Positions 23,701-35,532 of a stretch of 64,000 nt of DNA are shown in pieces (the first letter of the stretch is position 1; each line of letters starts with the position of its first letter). This DNA comes from Lasiodiplodia sp. COLG20. Lineage: Eukaryota; Ascomycota; Dothideomycetes; Botryosphaeriales; Botryosphaeriaceae. Position numbers and translations under genes: made by a program. The stretch spans positions 124,001-188,000 of the forward strand of contig VNWV01000016.1 of assembly GCA_009801085.1 (NCBI GenBank). Reading direction: 5' to 3'. The notes beneath the pieces are model-generated. The model saw only the letters and a list, made by a program, of their open reading frames with translations. It had not been told where the DNA came from and did not search any database.

Positions 23701-26700
23701 AGCGCCGACGTCCTGCGCGATGAAGCTGTTGCGCTCGCGGGGGTTGCGCGGGTCGAGCGGCGTGAAGGCGGCGCCGGCCTTGAGGACGGCGAGGATGGCG
23801 ACGAGCGTCAGCGCCGACTTGTCCATGAAGAGCGGCACCACCTCGCCGGGCACGACGCCCTGCTGGACGAGGTGCCGCGCGAAGTTGTTCGCCTGCGCGT
23901 CCATCTCGCCGTACGACCAGCTCTTGCCGCCGCTGCTCTCGACGACGGCGACCTTGGAGGCGTTGGCCGCGGCGCGCTGCTCGAACTCGGCGTGGGCGAG
24001 GCCGAAGGATTCGTCGTCCTTCACAGCAGGTTGCTGCTGCTCGGTAGCCGGACTGAGGGCGTCGTTGTTGGCGGCGGCATGCTCGACCGTGTCGACGAAC
24101 AGATCTAGCAGGGCGGCAGCGGCGGCGCGGTCGACGCCGGCGAAAGGCACGAGCAGCTTGACGCGCGAGGGGTCGGCCTCGTTCAGCTCGAGGCAGACGT
24201 AGCCGGTGAAGTTCTGCGTCTCGGCGTCGACGGGGACGAGGGCGCTGTCGTCGGCGAAGGCGTCTGTCTTGGGCACGGCCAGCACGTTGACCATGGTGTT
24301 GAAGAAGCTGGGGCGGAGCGAGGCGGCGGCGAGCGCATCGCGGAGGCCGGAGTGCGCGTAGCGCGAGACGTTCCAGAGGTTGTTCTGCGTCTCCTTGGCG
24401 AAGTGCTCCACCGAGGCACTGTTCGAGACGGCGACGCGCATGGGGACGGTGCAGAGCGTCGGCCCGTTGAGAGACAGGATGCCGGCGACGTTGGCGTCGC
24501 GGCCGGCGAAGGCGGAGAGGAAGGTGGCCTCGTCGGTGCCGAGGTGGCTGGCCAGCGTCATGGCCCAGGCAGCGTGCGCAGCGGCGCCGACGGTGACGCC
24601 GGTTGCGCTGCTGAGGCGCTGCAGGGCTTCGCCGATGTTGGCTCGCAGCACGAAGGGCTCGGAAGCCTCGTCAGACGCTGCCGCTGCCGGGGGCAGGTCG
24701 ACGACCGTCTCGGTGGTGCCGGCGAGGTAGTCCTGCCAGAAGGCGCGGGGAGCGGGCTCGCTGGCGTAGGCCTTGTTGAAGGCGACGTAGGCGCTGAAGG
24801 GCGGGCGGTCAACAGGCTGCTCGCCGCGCAGCACAGCGGCCGCGTCGGCGGCGAGGAACTTGCTGGACCAGAAGTCGAACAGGCAGTGGTGCATCTCGAG
24901 CACGAGCAGCGAGTCGTCGAGGACCGTGGCGCGGACCAGCGGGCCGTCCAGCTCGAGGGGGTCTTCCTTGAGGTCCTCGATGGCGCGGTCGAGGGACACG
25001 CCGCGGTACTCCTTCCAGGGGAGCTCGACGGACCGGCGGACCGACTGGATGAAGGAGCGCTTGGACTGCGTGAAGGAGGTGCGGAAGATGGGGTTCGCGG
25101 ACATGACCGTCTCCAGCGCCTGGCGCACTTGGGCGGCCGAGACGCCCTGGATGCGGTACGTGCGGCGGTAGACGTAGTCGGCGCTGCCGATGATGCTCTC
25201 CAGGCAGAGGCCCTCCTGGAGCGGCGTCGCCGGGTACGCATCCTCGAGGCCGGGAGTGTGCCTGGCAGATGCACCCTCAGGCAGCAGCGAGAACGGGGCC
25301 GGGACTTCTCCCGTGACCAAGGCCGGTTCGGGGCGGAGGTCGCGCAGTGTTGCGGCCTGCAGGATGTCAGGCACGGCAACCTGGACGCCTGCAGCTCTCA
25401 GCTTGCCGACCAAGACGATGGCGTTCAGCGAAGAGCCGCCGAGCTCTTGGAACGACGCGTCCAGGGAGACGGCCGCAGCACTGAGCGACAGCGTCGCCGC
25501 CACGGCGTCCAGGACCTTGAGCTCGAACGCATCATCCGGGGGCGTGCCCGCCGGCGGCGTCGACGACACCGAGGACGTCGGGGTGATCAGCTCCTCAGCA
25601 GTCAGCCCCTCGACTATGACGACCAAGCCCGCGACGTCGACCTTGCCGGATGTGTTCAGCGGCATGGCCTCGACCTCGACCCAGTAGCTGGGGACGGCGT
25701 ACGACGGCAGTAGCGTGCGCAGCGCCGCCCTCGCCTCGCGCACCAGCGCTGGCCAGTCGACCGTCTGGTCCGACACGACGACGGCGACGAGCGCCTTGCG
25801 GCCGAGGACGGTGGCCGGCACGACGTGCGACTGCATCACGCCAAGCTGGCGCTGGACGTGTGCGTTCGCCTCGCCCGGCTCGACCCGCTGCCCGTCGATC
25901 TTGGTCTGGTGGTCGATGCGGCCGACCAGCTCCATCGAACCGTCTTCCCGCAGAACGACCATGTCGCCCGTGCGGTAGAGACGGCCGGAGCCGAAGGGGT
26001 TCTTGATGAAGGCCGCCCGCGTCTTCGCCTTCAGGCCCAGGTACCCCTTGGCCAGCTGGCTGCCGCCGAGGCAAAGCTCGCCGGGCGTGTTGACCGGGAC
26101 GGTGGTGGTGGTTCCCGGCTCGAGGACGACGCACGTCGTGCTGTCCGTGGGATTGCCGAGGAGCGTGGGAGGGCTGCCGCTGGTGAGGCGCTGCCGCATG
26201 TTCAGCTGCGTGCACTCGCTCAGCCCGTACGCGCTGGTCAGCGAGACCTTGTCGGCCCACGCGTCGATGATGGCCGAGCTGACGGGCTCGCCGCCGAGCG
26301 TGATCGACTTGACGTTCGACGGGAGCGTAGCCGGGTCGTGGAGCATCAGCATGCTCGGTGTGATCTCCAGAGAGTTGACGTTCATGTTGCGGAGCGTCTT
26401 GAAGAGGCCGAGCGTGATGTTCTCCTTGCTGGCCAGGCAGAGCGTGCCGCCGCGGCAGAGGCAGCCGAGGATGGTGCGTTGTGCTGCGCTGAAGTTGGGC
26501 GAATGGCACAGCAGCTGGCGAGGAGGCTCCGACTCGTTGGGCGCTGACATGGCCGAGATGCCAGTCGTGGCTGCCAAGTGGGAGAGCAACACTCCCTTGG
26601 GCTGGCCGGTTGTGCCAGACGTGTAGATGACGTAGGCAATGTCAGAGGGGCTCTGGTACAGGTTGAGGTTGCTGAAATGAGCCGGAGGAGCCTTGATGGC

Positions 26701-27156
26701 CCTCTGCACCAGACGAGTGATGGACATCTCTAGGGAAGAGTTGAACTGCCCAGTCGTGGTCTCGTCGACTAGGACAAAGGGGGCCTTGACATCCTCGACG
26801 ATGAACTGGTTGCGGGCCATGGGGGCGTCAGGAGAGAGGAGTACATATGCAGCTCCCGTCTTCAGCACGGCCAAGACAGCCACGACCATACTGATGGATC
26901 TCTCCATCGCGATAGGAATGATGGTGCCGCGGCCGCAAACCAGCTTGCGGGCAACAGAGTTGGCCATGCCGTTCAGCTGGTTGTAGCTGAGCCCGGGCAC
27001 ATCCTCAAATTGAACCGCAATGCGCTCAGGATGCATATTGGCCTGCGTCTCGAGGAGCGAGTGAAGAAGGCCGGCTCCATTGCTGTTTGTGGTGTTCTTG
27101 AGCTCCTCGATCTGGGAGTGCTGGAGGCTCTGGCGACGGGGGGCAGTGAGGACCAT
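20714..27156 (-). CDS. Bimodular nonribosomal peptide synthetase NRPS1 (A-T-C-A-T-C)
   Basis: Cytosolic assembly-line enzyme of about 2129 residues with one intron (23100-23152). A1 (about residues 30-510) carries YVIYTSGTTGQPKGV, YRTGDMVVL and NTSGKVD. Its A4 region is NFSAAQRT, lacking the alpha-amine-binding Asp, and YGPTE is replaced by YGLSECTQLN. T1 is at LGGSSLNAI. C1 has MHHCLFDFWS. A2 has YTSGSTGLPKGV, NYVFDASYYD and, across the intron, NGYGPTEATI. T2 is at LGGDSIAGI. The last C domain has KLDHGSYDGTLL, of the xHxxxDG type seen in fungal terminal C domains. A nine-threonine tract (codons near 21143-21172) interrupts this last domain. No N-terminal C domain precedes A1, so A1 starts the chain. 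The order matches SidE-like and anthranilate-type bimodular synthetases, but the product is unknown. Neighbour: divergent enoyl reductase at 27972. Confidence 0.93.
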
Positions 27157-27971
27157 TTTGAGAGATTGGGAACAAGTATTGAGAATGATAGTTGATGTGA
27201 ATATGACGAGAAAAGATTGGGATGTGTGGCAATGAACGATAGTGAATGCCGCTTGATTATGCTTTGTTGTTCTTGGGAGTTGATGGAAGTGCTGGATACT
27301 GATGATGTCCTTGATGTCGGAGGTGATATGCTCCTATATATCCCAAGCTCTTTCGTACTTTCTTGAGTTACATTCTGAAATTCTGCCTTGGCAGTTTCAC
27401 TGTGGCTTCTCATGTTGACAGCGCTAAGGGTCCTGTGCTGACGTATAGTTTCGTCGGTGAAGTTCTCCGGTGTAGTCCTGAACTTGCTTCTTGCTATTTT
27501 CCACCTACGAGACCCTTGAGCTGTGTAACCGTGTCATCGGGTCAGCGCCATTTCAGCTGAGCGTGGAGAACCGTTAGGCTAAGGGAGGAATTTTCCGTCA
27601 GTGTGAAGGCAGTGTTCGGTTCTTTCCGCAGTGTTCTTGGGGCATACGGACAGAAATGCTACGCAAGGCTGAGAGAAATGGTCCCATAACAACGCCACTG
27701 TGTAAGAAATGTCCTATGGACTGCAACCTGGCGCACTTGCTACAACCCCACGGGGAGACCAGAGCGAGGAAAACCGTTGGTCAGCACTAAAATAGTCGGC
27801 TTCCCCGGATGAGTGCTTTTATGGTTGACCCTGGCCTGGAACAATTTCGTCCCTATCTAGCGCCCCATCTGGCTCTCTTTTAATAGAAATACCCCACGAT
27901 AGCTACCATCAAACACCACTACTCCTCAGCTCTTCCTCTCTGACCCCCACGCTTCCTCATCCACATACGCC
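27157..27971. promoter_or_regulatory. Bidirectional promoter NRPS1 / enoyl reductase 1
   Basis: About 815 bp separate the divergent starts at 27156 and 27972, suggesting co-regulation. A TTCCCCGG word occurs at about 27803. A TA-rich TTTTAATAGAAATA segment lies about 90 bp before the start of the enoyl reductase. No pathway-specific site can be assigned. Confidence 0.4.
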
Positions 27972-29033
27972 ATGCATCACGCCATCACTCAAACCCTCGG
28001 CGGCGATGCGGTCGACTTCCACCAAGTCGACATGCCAAACACACTCAGCCCCGGCCACGTCACAGTCAAGTTCCTCGCAGCGCCCATCAACCCACTCGAC
28101 ATGCTGGTCCTGGCCGACCGCTACCCAGTAGAGCCCGCGCACCACATCGGCGGGAAAGGGGTACTGGGCTACGACGGCGTTGGCCAAGTGACGGCTGTCG
28201 CCGACGATGTGACCGGGCTCGCGCTGGGCGACTACGTAGTCCCGGCTCGGTTCGGGCAGGGGACGTGGCGCACCCACGCTGCGCTACCCGCATCCGCCGT
28301 CCAGAAATTAGCAGAAGCACCAAACGATGTTACTTTTGCGGCCATCCTGCGATTGACAGTCTGCCCGGCACACTGCCTCGTCGAGGACATGGTCCCGCTC
28401 AAGCCCGGCGACTGGATCGTGGTCAACGCCGGCACCTCGGCCGTCGCGCAGATGGTCACGCAGTTCGCTGCCATGCGCGGCGTGCACGTCGCACACGTCG
28501 TCCGGGACCGGCCCGCCGCCGAGCTCGCCGCCGTCAAGGACGCGCTGCTGGGGCTGGGCGCCGGGGGGCTTGTTTTAACCGAGTCAGAGCTGGAAACCGG
28601 GGACGGCCTCGCCCAGCTGCAAGTGCTGCCCGTGGCGCTCACGCTCGACTCCGTTTTCGGCAAGGCTGGACGGGCGCTGGTCAAGGCCCTGGCGCCCGGC
28701 GGGACCTACGTGCAGCTAGGTTTCTTGGCTGGCCCCAACGCCCAGCTCGCCCTGGATGCGGCTGATTTGTTCGGGCGGAACCTTACCATGAAGGCGTTCC
28801 GCGGTACCGCGCAGTTGGGCCTGCGCTCGCCGGCGCAGCAGCGGGAGCTGTGCGATTGGTTTGTTAGAATGTTTAACCGGGGGGATTTGAAGCTGCCGCC
28901 GCTGGGGCTGGAGCGCGTTGACTGGCATGTGGCTGATGCTGGTGCTGCTGAGCGCAGTGCCAAGACTGCTGTCGAGACTGCTCGTACGGGGGCGTTGGGG
29001 CAGCGGAAGCAGGTTTTGGTGTTCAAACACTGA
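27972..29033 (+). CDS. MECR-type enoyl thioester reductase-like MDR protein (copy 1)
   Basis: Medium-chain dehydrogenase/reductase of 353 residues, intronless, resembling mitochondrial 2-enoyl thioester reductase (MECR/Etr1). Landmarks in order: INPLDMLVLADRYP (with the Tyr that serves catalysis in Etr1), the GxGxxTWR-like FGQGTWRTHAALP, LKPGDWIVVNAGTSAVAQM, VAHVVRDRP for NADPH, and LTLDSVFGKAGRALVKAL. No zinc ligands are seen. Known family members reduce 2-enoyl thioesters with NADPH. With no PKS or FAS here, a role on an enoyl or fumaryl-like group in an NRPS-derived product is an inference. No mitochondrial targeting sequence is obvious, since the protein begins directly with the catalytic fold (MHHAITQTLGGDAVDFHQ). 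A paralogue lies at 55356-56444, beside the second half of the cluster. Confidence 0.87.
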   Translation: MHHAITQTLGGDAVDFHQVDMPNTLSPGHVTVKFLAAPINPLDMLVLADRYPVEPAHHIGGKGVLGYDGVGQVTAVADDVTGLALGDYVVPARFGQGTWRTHAALPASAVQKLAEAPNDVTFAAILRLTVCPAHCLVEDMVPLKPGDWIVVNAGTSAVAQMVTQFAAMRGVHVAHVVRDRPAAELAAVKDALLGLGAGGLVLTESELETGDGLAQLQVLPVALTLDSVFGKAGRALVKALAPGGTYVQLGFLAGPNAQLALDAADLFGRNLTMKAFRGTAQLGLRSPAQQRELCDWFVRMFNRGDLKLPPLGLERVDWHVADAGAAERSAKTAVETARTGALGQRKQVLVFKH

Positions 29034-29630
29034 CGGGTGCATTCTTCTTCTTGTCTTCTTTTGGCCTTGTTTTGACGTTTTTATGAAATTGCATTCCTGC
29101 TCTTGCTATGAAACAGCTCGCTCCATCGTTTTGTTTTAGATCCGCGTCATAGAATTTTCTCCATTGAAATCGAGTGTTGTAAATTTACTTGAAATTGTGC
29201 TCGTAAATCCACGGCACTGTCACCGAATGTTTCTCTTTAGTAAATATAGATTCATAGATTATTTAAAGCACGTAGAGTCACACATGATATTTGATCAGAT
29301 GAGAAAGTCTAGGTATCTAACCTATAAATATACGTAGTCTGCTATTTGTGTGCCTCTTAAAGTATCAATTATTATGGTTTCAACGGAATGTATTGATGTT
29401 CTAGAAGACAGAATATCGACCAAAAGAATGAGGTCCAAGTATGTACAAAACCCAAAAACACAACTCCCAATCCCAAGCAAACATTCTAGTCTAAAAACTC
29501 TACCAAAACACTCCCAACGCCACGTCCCACCATCCCCAGAAACGAATGTCGTCGGCCGCCAATCTTGGCATTACCCGAACAGGCAAGAAGCTCGGGTCGC
29601 CCAGCGGCCGCGCCCCTGCAGCTTACTTGC
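29034..29630. other. Intergenic between convergent enoyl reductase 1 and CMD1
   Basis: This 3'-3' region separates two convergent genes. It is AT-rich, with T-rich text just after the stop at 29033 that may serve 3'-end formation. No gene was recognised. Confidence 0.5.
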
Positions 29631-30375
29631 TTACTGTCCCGCGCCATGATCCTTCGGCACAGTCGGCGTAACCGACTTCTTCAGCAACTCGTGCAAGCCC
29701 TCCGGTCTGATCGGCACATCGTCGTCGATCTTCAACCCGCGGATGACGCGCGCGATAAGCGCGTACGTGCCGAGGATGATCAGCACCTCGACCAGCTCGG
29801 CGACGGACAGGTGCTGCAGCGCGTCGTCGATCGTCTGCGGCTCGTTGGTGTACGTGGCCAGCTGCTCGTCGACGACGCGCAGGATGACGCGGTCGCGCGC
29901 CGACCAAGGCCCGTCGCCGGCGACGACGGAGGCGGGGCTGCAGGTGGATATGGCGGTGATTTTTGCGGGGTCCATTTCGTAGACTTCGGCGACAGGGAGG
30001 TTGACGTCGTACTCGTACTTGGCGCCGAGGGTGCTGGCGGTGCGGAGGACGATGAGTTGCTGCGGCGGGTTGTTAGTGGTGTGGGGGTGGCGGCGGGGGA
30101 GCTGAGGGAGAGGAACTACTTACCCAGTCCAACAGAGGGACTGTGCGAACTTTGCCGTTGAAGCAGCCGCCGATGACGCCCATCAGGTGCGGAAACAAGC
30201 CTTCGGAGTGGCCCAAGAGCAGGAAGATGTTCCGGCGGAAGGGGAGAACGTTGATCTTCTCTGCAACTGCTGGAGGCGCAGTTTTGGGGTCCACATATGG
30301 GACGAGGCAGGTTTTGCGGAAGGGATCAGCACCGTTGGCTGAACCGTTGGATACACCGTTCGAGTGGTTGGACAT
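29631..30375 (-). CDS. Carboxymuconolactone decarboxylase-like protein (copy 1)
   Basis: CMD/AhpD-fold protein of 226 residues. Exon 1 (30124-30375) reads MSNHSNGVSNGSANGADPFR, then YVDPKTAPPAVAEKINVLPF, RNIFLLLGHSEGLFPHLMGV and ending VPLLDW. Exon 2 (29631-30059) continues QLIVLRTASTLGAKYEYDVN, the core CMD motif, and ends KDHGAGQ. The redox CxxC pair of AhpD peroxidases is absent, so peroxidase activity is unlikely. Fungal cluster members of this fold are often of unknown chemistry. The second copy at 54163-54855 shares the layout, the intron-containing structure and the WQxxVLRTAxTLxAxYExDVN core. It faces the P450 gene divergently. Confidence 0.85.
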
Positions 30376-31093
30376 TGTGGAAAGAAAATGTTTGAGTAGA
30401 GTTCTTGGGGCTGTGGAGAGGAATGTGGAAGTCTGAGGCTGTCTACGGGGCGCACCCCGCGGGGGTTTTTAATCGTGATAATCAGCGTGAGGCGCATATC
30501 CAGATACGACTCTGTCTCTGGTCATGGTTGTGGGCTGCATGGCCGAGCCTGGGCAGATGTAACACGGAGGAAAATAGAAGAAGAGGCGTTTTAGCAAGGG
30601 TTGCAATTCTCCGCACAGCGACCCTGTTATGGCAATCGGATCATCAAATGCGCTGGCTGGTTCATGTGGTACCAGGGTTCTTAGCACCATCCCTTCTATA
30701 GTTGAGATGTGGTGCGGCTGATTATTTCCCCGGACATGGTATGGCTCCACTATACTAGTGGTACCCAAGTGGGAACATCCGTCCTTAGTATCAGCCTCAT
30801 GGCTTTTCTCAAGGCTTTTCACCGAACAATCACAACATCTCATTGCAACATCTCGTGCACCGCCTCAAACGGTGACCTTCGCGACGCCATGCTGGAATCT
30901 GGCTAACAGCACTACCACTTGGCAAATGTTACCATCCATCTACCACTTCAGTGGCGTATCTCAGGGCTGGCCATGTAAGAATAGAATCCCTACCGCTGGC
31001 CGGCTGATCACTGCCATTCATATACACTGAAGAGTCGAGTCAACTGGGGTTGTCTGCTCCCCTCCAACATCTTTCCTCTAAGCATACGCTACC
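30376..31093. promoter_or_regulatory. Bidirectional promoter CMD1 / P450
   Basis: About 720 bp separate the divergent starts at 30375 and 31094. A TTCCCCGG word lies at about 30725, matching the one in the NRPS1 / enoyl reductase 1 promoter. Short open frames here look spurious. Confidence 0.4.
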
Positions 31094-32718
31094 ATGGCAT
31101 TCTCTTCAGTTATCCTCTCCGCCTTTACCAACGTGTACATCTGTCTGCCACTTATCGTAGTGGCCTACGTGGTGTACACAAGATACTTCACGGGACTTAC
31201 GCACATCCCAGGTCCAGGCATTGCCAGTATCAGCAATTTCTGGAAGATCAGCGCGGCATGGCACCAAGACATGCCGAAGCGGAACATCGCCCTTCACCGG
31301 GAACACGGCCCCTTGGTCAGGATCGGCCCGAACATGATTTCAGTGGATGATCCGGCCGCGCTTCCCATCATCTACGGCTTCAAGCCGATCTACACGAAGG
31401 TGAGTACCTTCTCCAGATAGATAGGTATCAGCAGCTGATCAACCTCCCAGACGGCCTTCTACCCCATCGTCGAGGCACTGTACAAAGGCAAGCTGGTAGC
31501 GAACCTCTTCACCACCCGCTCGGAGAAGTACCACGCGCACCTAAAGCGGTCCTCCGTCAACGCGTACTCGATGACGGCGCTAGGCGACCTGGAGCCACAA
31601 GTGCAGCCCGTCATCGACCTCTTCCTACAAAAGATCCACGACGTCGGCGCAGCGGGCACCAAGCCCTTCGACATCGGCACCTGGGCGCAGTACTTCGCCT
31701 TCGACGCCCTCGGCCAGATCAACTTCTCCGAAGACCTCGGCTTCCTGCGCACGGGCACCGACGTGGGCAACAGCATCGGCACCATCGACGGGCTCCTCGC
31801 CTACCTCTCCATCATCGGCCAAGCGCCGTGGCTGCACAAGCTGCTGCTCGGCAACCCGCTCGTGCACCGCCTCCTCCCGCTCGAAAGCAGCAACCAGGTG
31901 CAGAACTTCGCCGTGGAGATGATCACCAAGCGCATTGACGCCATCTCCCGCGACGACAAGCCCCCCCAACGCGACATGCTCGCCCGTCTCCTCGAAGTGT
32001 CCTCGCAGGACGACGCCAAGCTCAGCCTGACCGAGATCATCGGCCTGACCACGACCAACCTCATCGCCGGCTCCGACAGCACCGCCATCGGCCTGCGCGC
32101 CATCCTGTATTTCCTGTGCCGCAGCCCCGCCGCGTATGGCAAACTGCAGCGCGAGATCGATGCCGGCTTCGCGGCGGGCGAGCTGGAAGCGCCGACGCCG
32201 CGCTATGCGGATGCCGCGAAGCTGCCGTACTTGCAGGCCGTCGTGACCGAGGCCCTGCGCGCCCACGCGGCGACGGGGTTCGTGCTGGAGCGCGAGGTGC
32301 CCGCGGGTGGCGTGGAGATTGCGGGCCAGGCGATTCCGGGGGGCACGATTGTGGGCATCAATTCGTGGGTTATGCATGCGAATAAGGAGGTGTACGGCGA
32401 GGATGCTGAGGCGTTCCGGCCTGAGCGTTGGTTTGAAGACGAGCAGCGTGTGCGTGAGATGAAGCGCTGCAACATGTCGGTGAGTACATCGTTGGTCCTG
32501 AGACGTCAAGCGTCGAGCTAATTGTTGTGCAGTTCGGCGCCGGTCCCCGCGTGTGCATCGGCCGGAATATCTCCATGATGGAGATCATCAAGTTCATTCC
32601 GGCACTAATGCGGCGCTTTGATTTTAAGTTGGCGAATCCGGAGCAGGAGTGGCAAGTTCTGGGCCATTGGTTCACGAAGCAGACGAACCTCGATATGATC
32701 TTTACTCCGCGTGTCTGA
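31094..32718 (+). CDS. Cytochrome P450 monooxygenase
   Basis: Heme-thiolate monooxygenase of 506 residues, anchored in the endoplasmic reticulum by an N-terminal helix (NVYICLPLIVVAYVVYTRYF). The proline-rich hinge is HIPGPGIASI. The I-helix oxygen-binding motif is LIAGSDSTA, the ExxR is seen in VVTEALRAHA, the PERF-like motif is FRPERWFED, and the heme-binding loop is FGAGPRVCIGR with its Cys. Two introns, 31400-31450 and 32480-32532, join in frame. It resembles pisatin-demethylase-type fungal P450s by overall look, which is only a loose assignment. In this cluster it probably hydroxylates or desaturates the peptide-derived scaffold. Confidence 0.92.
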
Positions 32719-33518
32719 AGAATTGTTCTTCCGGGGGGTTTCTGAACTGCGTTTATCGGCTATAGACTGTGCTTTTCTTTGGCGTTCTAGTTTTTACACG
32801 TAATCATCATAGAAATCAAAGTTCGCTTTCTATCTAAGAATCTGCAATAATCTTCTTCCCGTGATCTTCGCATTCAGTTGGCCTCAATGCCACTATTTGC
32901 AAGTGAATGAGCATTGAATGACCCGCTGTCTCTTGTCGACTGATCATAGATCCTGACTATGAGATAACCTCTAGAGTTCAGTTCTAGGAGTATTGCATTT
33001 CCGAAGGTCGCCAAGGACTTGAACCAACGAAGTGAAGTTGGAGAACAAGGCCAAGTTCTGGGCGGTATAGCAGTCACCAGCTGCCCAGACATCTAGCCTG
33101 CAGCTGAAGCCGATGTGTATCATTCGGCTGTATCCGAGTGCTACATAAATACACGCTATCGTTATGCATGATGTGGCGGAACATTCCGGTGGCTGTTAAC
33201 AGCCAAGGTTGCGATCCCGCCCAGACCCTGGAAACCAACTTCAACGTTACAGCAGCCACGTTTACCAGTGACACAGATCAGCAGGATCACTAGGCTGTGG
33301 CAACGTTGCGGCGTTGCTGAGGCCCCAGTGTGCGCCACAACTTGGCTGAAGCCACCCCGCAGCCGACTCGGACCCTGTGCCTTTGCCGGATCTGGAAATG
33401 CAACCGCCCGAAGCATGAACATTGACAACTTACAGGACCTTGTTTTCAAGATTAAAAGGAACCCTTCACCCCACCTTCCAGCAGCATCCAGACACCAGAC
33501 TCTGTGCCTGCCTCCACC
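32719..33518. other. Intergenic upstream of the DHA2-type MFS gene
   Basis: P450 3' flank and promoter of the transporter. Short frames show no domain. No RNA gene was recognised. Confidence 0.45.
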
Positions 33519-35532
33519 ATGTCCACTCGCCGATCATCTTCCCCGATTGTTGCCGACCCCGAAACTGTCCGAAATGTCTCTGAAAAAGAGAATACAGGCG
33601 GCCAGCGCACCATCCGTGGATTCCAAGTTCGTCGCACCCCATTGATTCTCCCACGCTGGCTGACCCCATCCCGCAGTGGTTCCTCGTCGTGGTAGCGATC
33701 CTCTCCAGCATGTTCATATACTCGCTCGACGGCACTATCACGGCAGACCTCGTCCCCTCCATCGTCAACGAATTCAACAGCGTCGAACTGCTGCCATGGC
33801 TCTCCGTCGGCTTCATGGTCGGCAGCATCGTGACGGTGTTGCCGCTGGGCAAGCTGTACGCCAAGTACAACGCCAAATGGCTGTACATCATCTCAGTCTT
33901 CATCTTCCTCGCCGCCTCCGCCCTCTGCGGCGCCGCACCAAACATGTCCGCCATGATCGTGGGCCGCGTCTTCCTGGGGGCCGCCGGCAACGGCATCTAC
34001 TGCGGTATCCTGACGCTGCTGTCCGTCTACACCGAGGACGCGGAGCGGCCGGCGTACCTCAGCCTGGTCGGGCTGATCTGGGGCGTCGGCACGGTGCTCG
34101 GCCCCGTCGTGGGCGGCGGCTTCGACAAGATATCGTGGCGGTGGGCCTTCTACATCAACCTGATCATCGGCGGCGTCTGCTCTCCTATCTACCTGTTCCT
34201 GCTGCCGCCGTTCGACCCGCTGCAGCCGCAGGCCAAGAGCCTCCTCGCGCGCGCCGCCAAGTTCGACTTCCTCGGCGCGGGCTTCTCCATGGCGGCGATC
34301 CTGTGCTTGGTGCTGGCCATCAACTTTGGCGGCGCGCTGTATGCGTGGGACAGCGGGAACATCATCGCGCTGTTCGTCGTGTCGGGCGTGCTGTTTGTCG
34401 TCTTCGGCGTGCAGCAGAAGTATGCGTTCCTGACGACGAAGGCCGAGCGCATGTTCCCCGCACACTTGCTGCGCAACCTCGAGGCCAACTTGCTGTTCGT
34501 CTGCGCTGCCACCTGCAATGCTGCCGGCTTCATCCCCGTCTACTACCTCCCAATCTACTTCCAGTTCTCCAGGGGCGATGACGCATTGAACGCTGCGGTG
34601 CGCATGCTGCCGCTTATTGTGCTCCTGAGCGCCGCTATCATCGCCAACGGGTATTTGATGGGGAAATGGGGATACTATCAGCCTTGGTATGTTGTCGGAG
34701 CTGCCTTGGCGTTGGTCGGTAATGTACTATTGTGTGAGTTCAGATCCTCCATCATCCTCTGGTTTCGTATTCTGACTGTTCTTTCAGCTCTGGTGGATAT
34801 CAACACCGATATAGCACAAATCTACGGCTACGAAATCCTCGTTGCAGTTGGAAGCGGATCTTTCATCCAGGTAAGAGAACATTCAGTGAGTGCTGTTAAC
34901 TGTACTGACAAACCCTTTTGCTCAGGCTGGATACGCCACCATCCATACCGTTGTCTCCCAGGAAGATACGGCCAACGGAATAGCATACATGATGCTTGGT
35001 AAGCCGGATTGAAACTTGTCTCAAACCACACTTTACATTTCTTCTGACTACGTACCACAGCCCAGTTCATCGGAATCGTTTTCGGCCTAGGAGTTTCCGG
35101 GGCTGTTTTTATCAACAGTGCTACGCAAGCCTTACAAGTACTTTTACCAAACGTACCTGTGCAGCAAATCAGGTCTATTATCAGCGGTAAGTCCCTTCTA
35201 CACGTAATATCGAGGCCCCGCTAACGCGTCCCATAAGGTACTTCCTCAAACGCGATGAAGGCTGTCCCTGAGGATCAGCGTGAGTTGGTACTTTCCACAG
35301 TTGTACAGAGTCTGCGCAAAGTGTACGTCGGCACTCCAGCGGCCGTGGGCCAAAAACAAGTGTCATTTACTGACGGATCCAGTTTTGTCCCCGCATATGC
35401 GGCTGCAGCAGTTGCGTTGGTCGTATCCGTCTTTCTCAAGGTAAGAGTCCGCGATTTCCATGGTACCGGGAAGATGCTGAAAATTTGGTATAGAGGCACA
35501 GGGCGTTCCATGCTGCAAAGCCACAAAACTAA
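33519..35532 (+). CDS. MFS multidrug-type exporter, DHA2 family (14 helices)
   Basis: Plasma-membrane proton antiporter likely to export the cluster product or confer self-protection. The start at 33519 reads MSTRRSSSPIVADPETVRNV; 33504 is an alternative start in the same frame. An intron at 33627-33676 precedes the first helix WFLVVVAILSSMFIYSLDGT. Family landmarks: SLDGTITADLVPSIVNEF, LPWLSVGFMVGSIVTVLPLG, LYAKYNAKWLYI and GLIWGVGTVLGPVVGGGF (motif C). Several introns interrupt the 3' third (about 34732-34787, 34870-34924, 34998-35060, 35188-35237 and 35440-35491). I place the stop at 35530-35532 after RHRAFHAAKPQN. The segment near 35320-35385 may also be an intron; this part of the model is less sure. 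Confidence 0.87.

Noticed and set aside
20714..27156. Naming NRPS1 as a known enzyme (SidE, AnaPS, AspA or chrysogine synthetase)
   Set aside because: The domain order is shared with several bimodular synthetases, but the A-domain residues cannot be matched to any of them by eye, and the tailoring genes differ from the clusters I can recall.
31625..32509. Minus-strand frame of 294 codons over the P450
   Set aside because: The plus strand carries all P450 signatures in order, so this is an antisense shadow.
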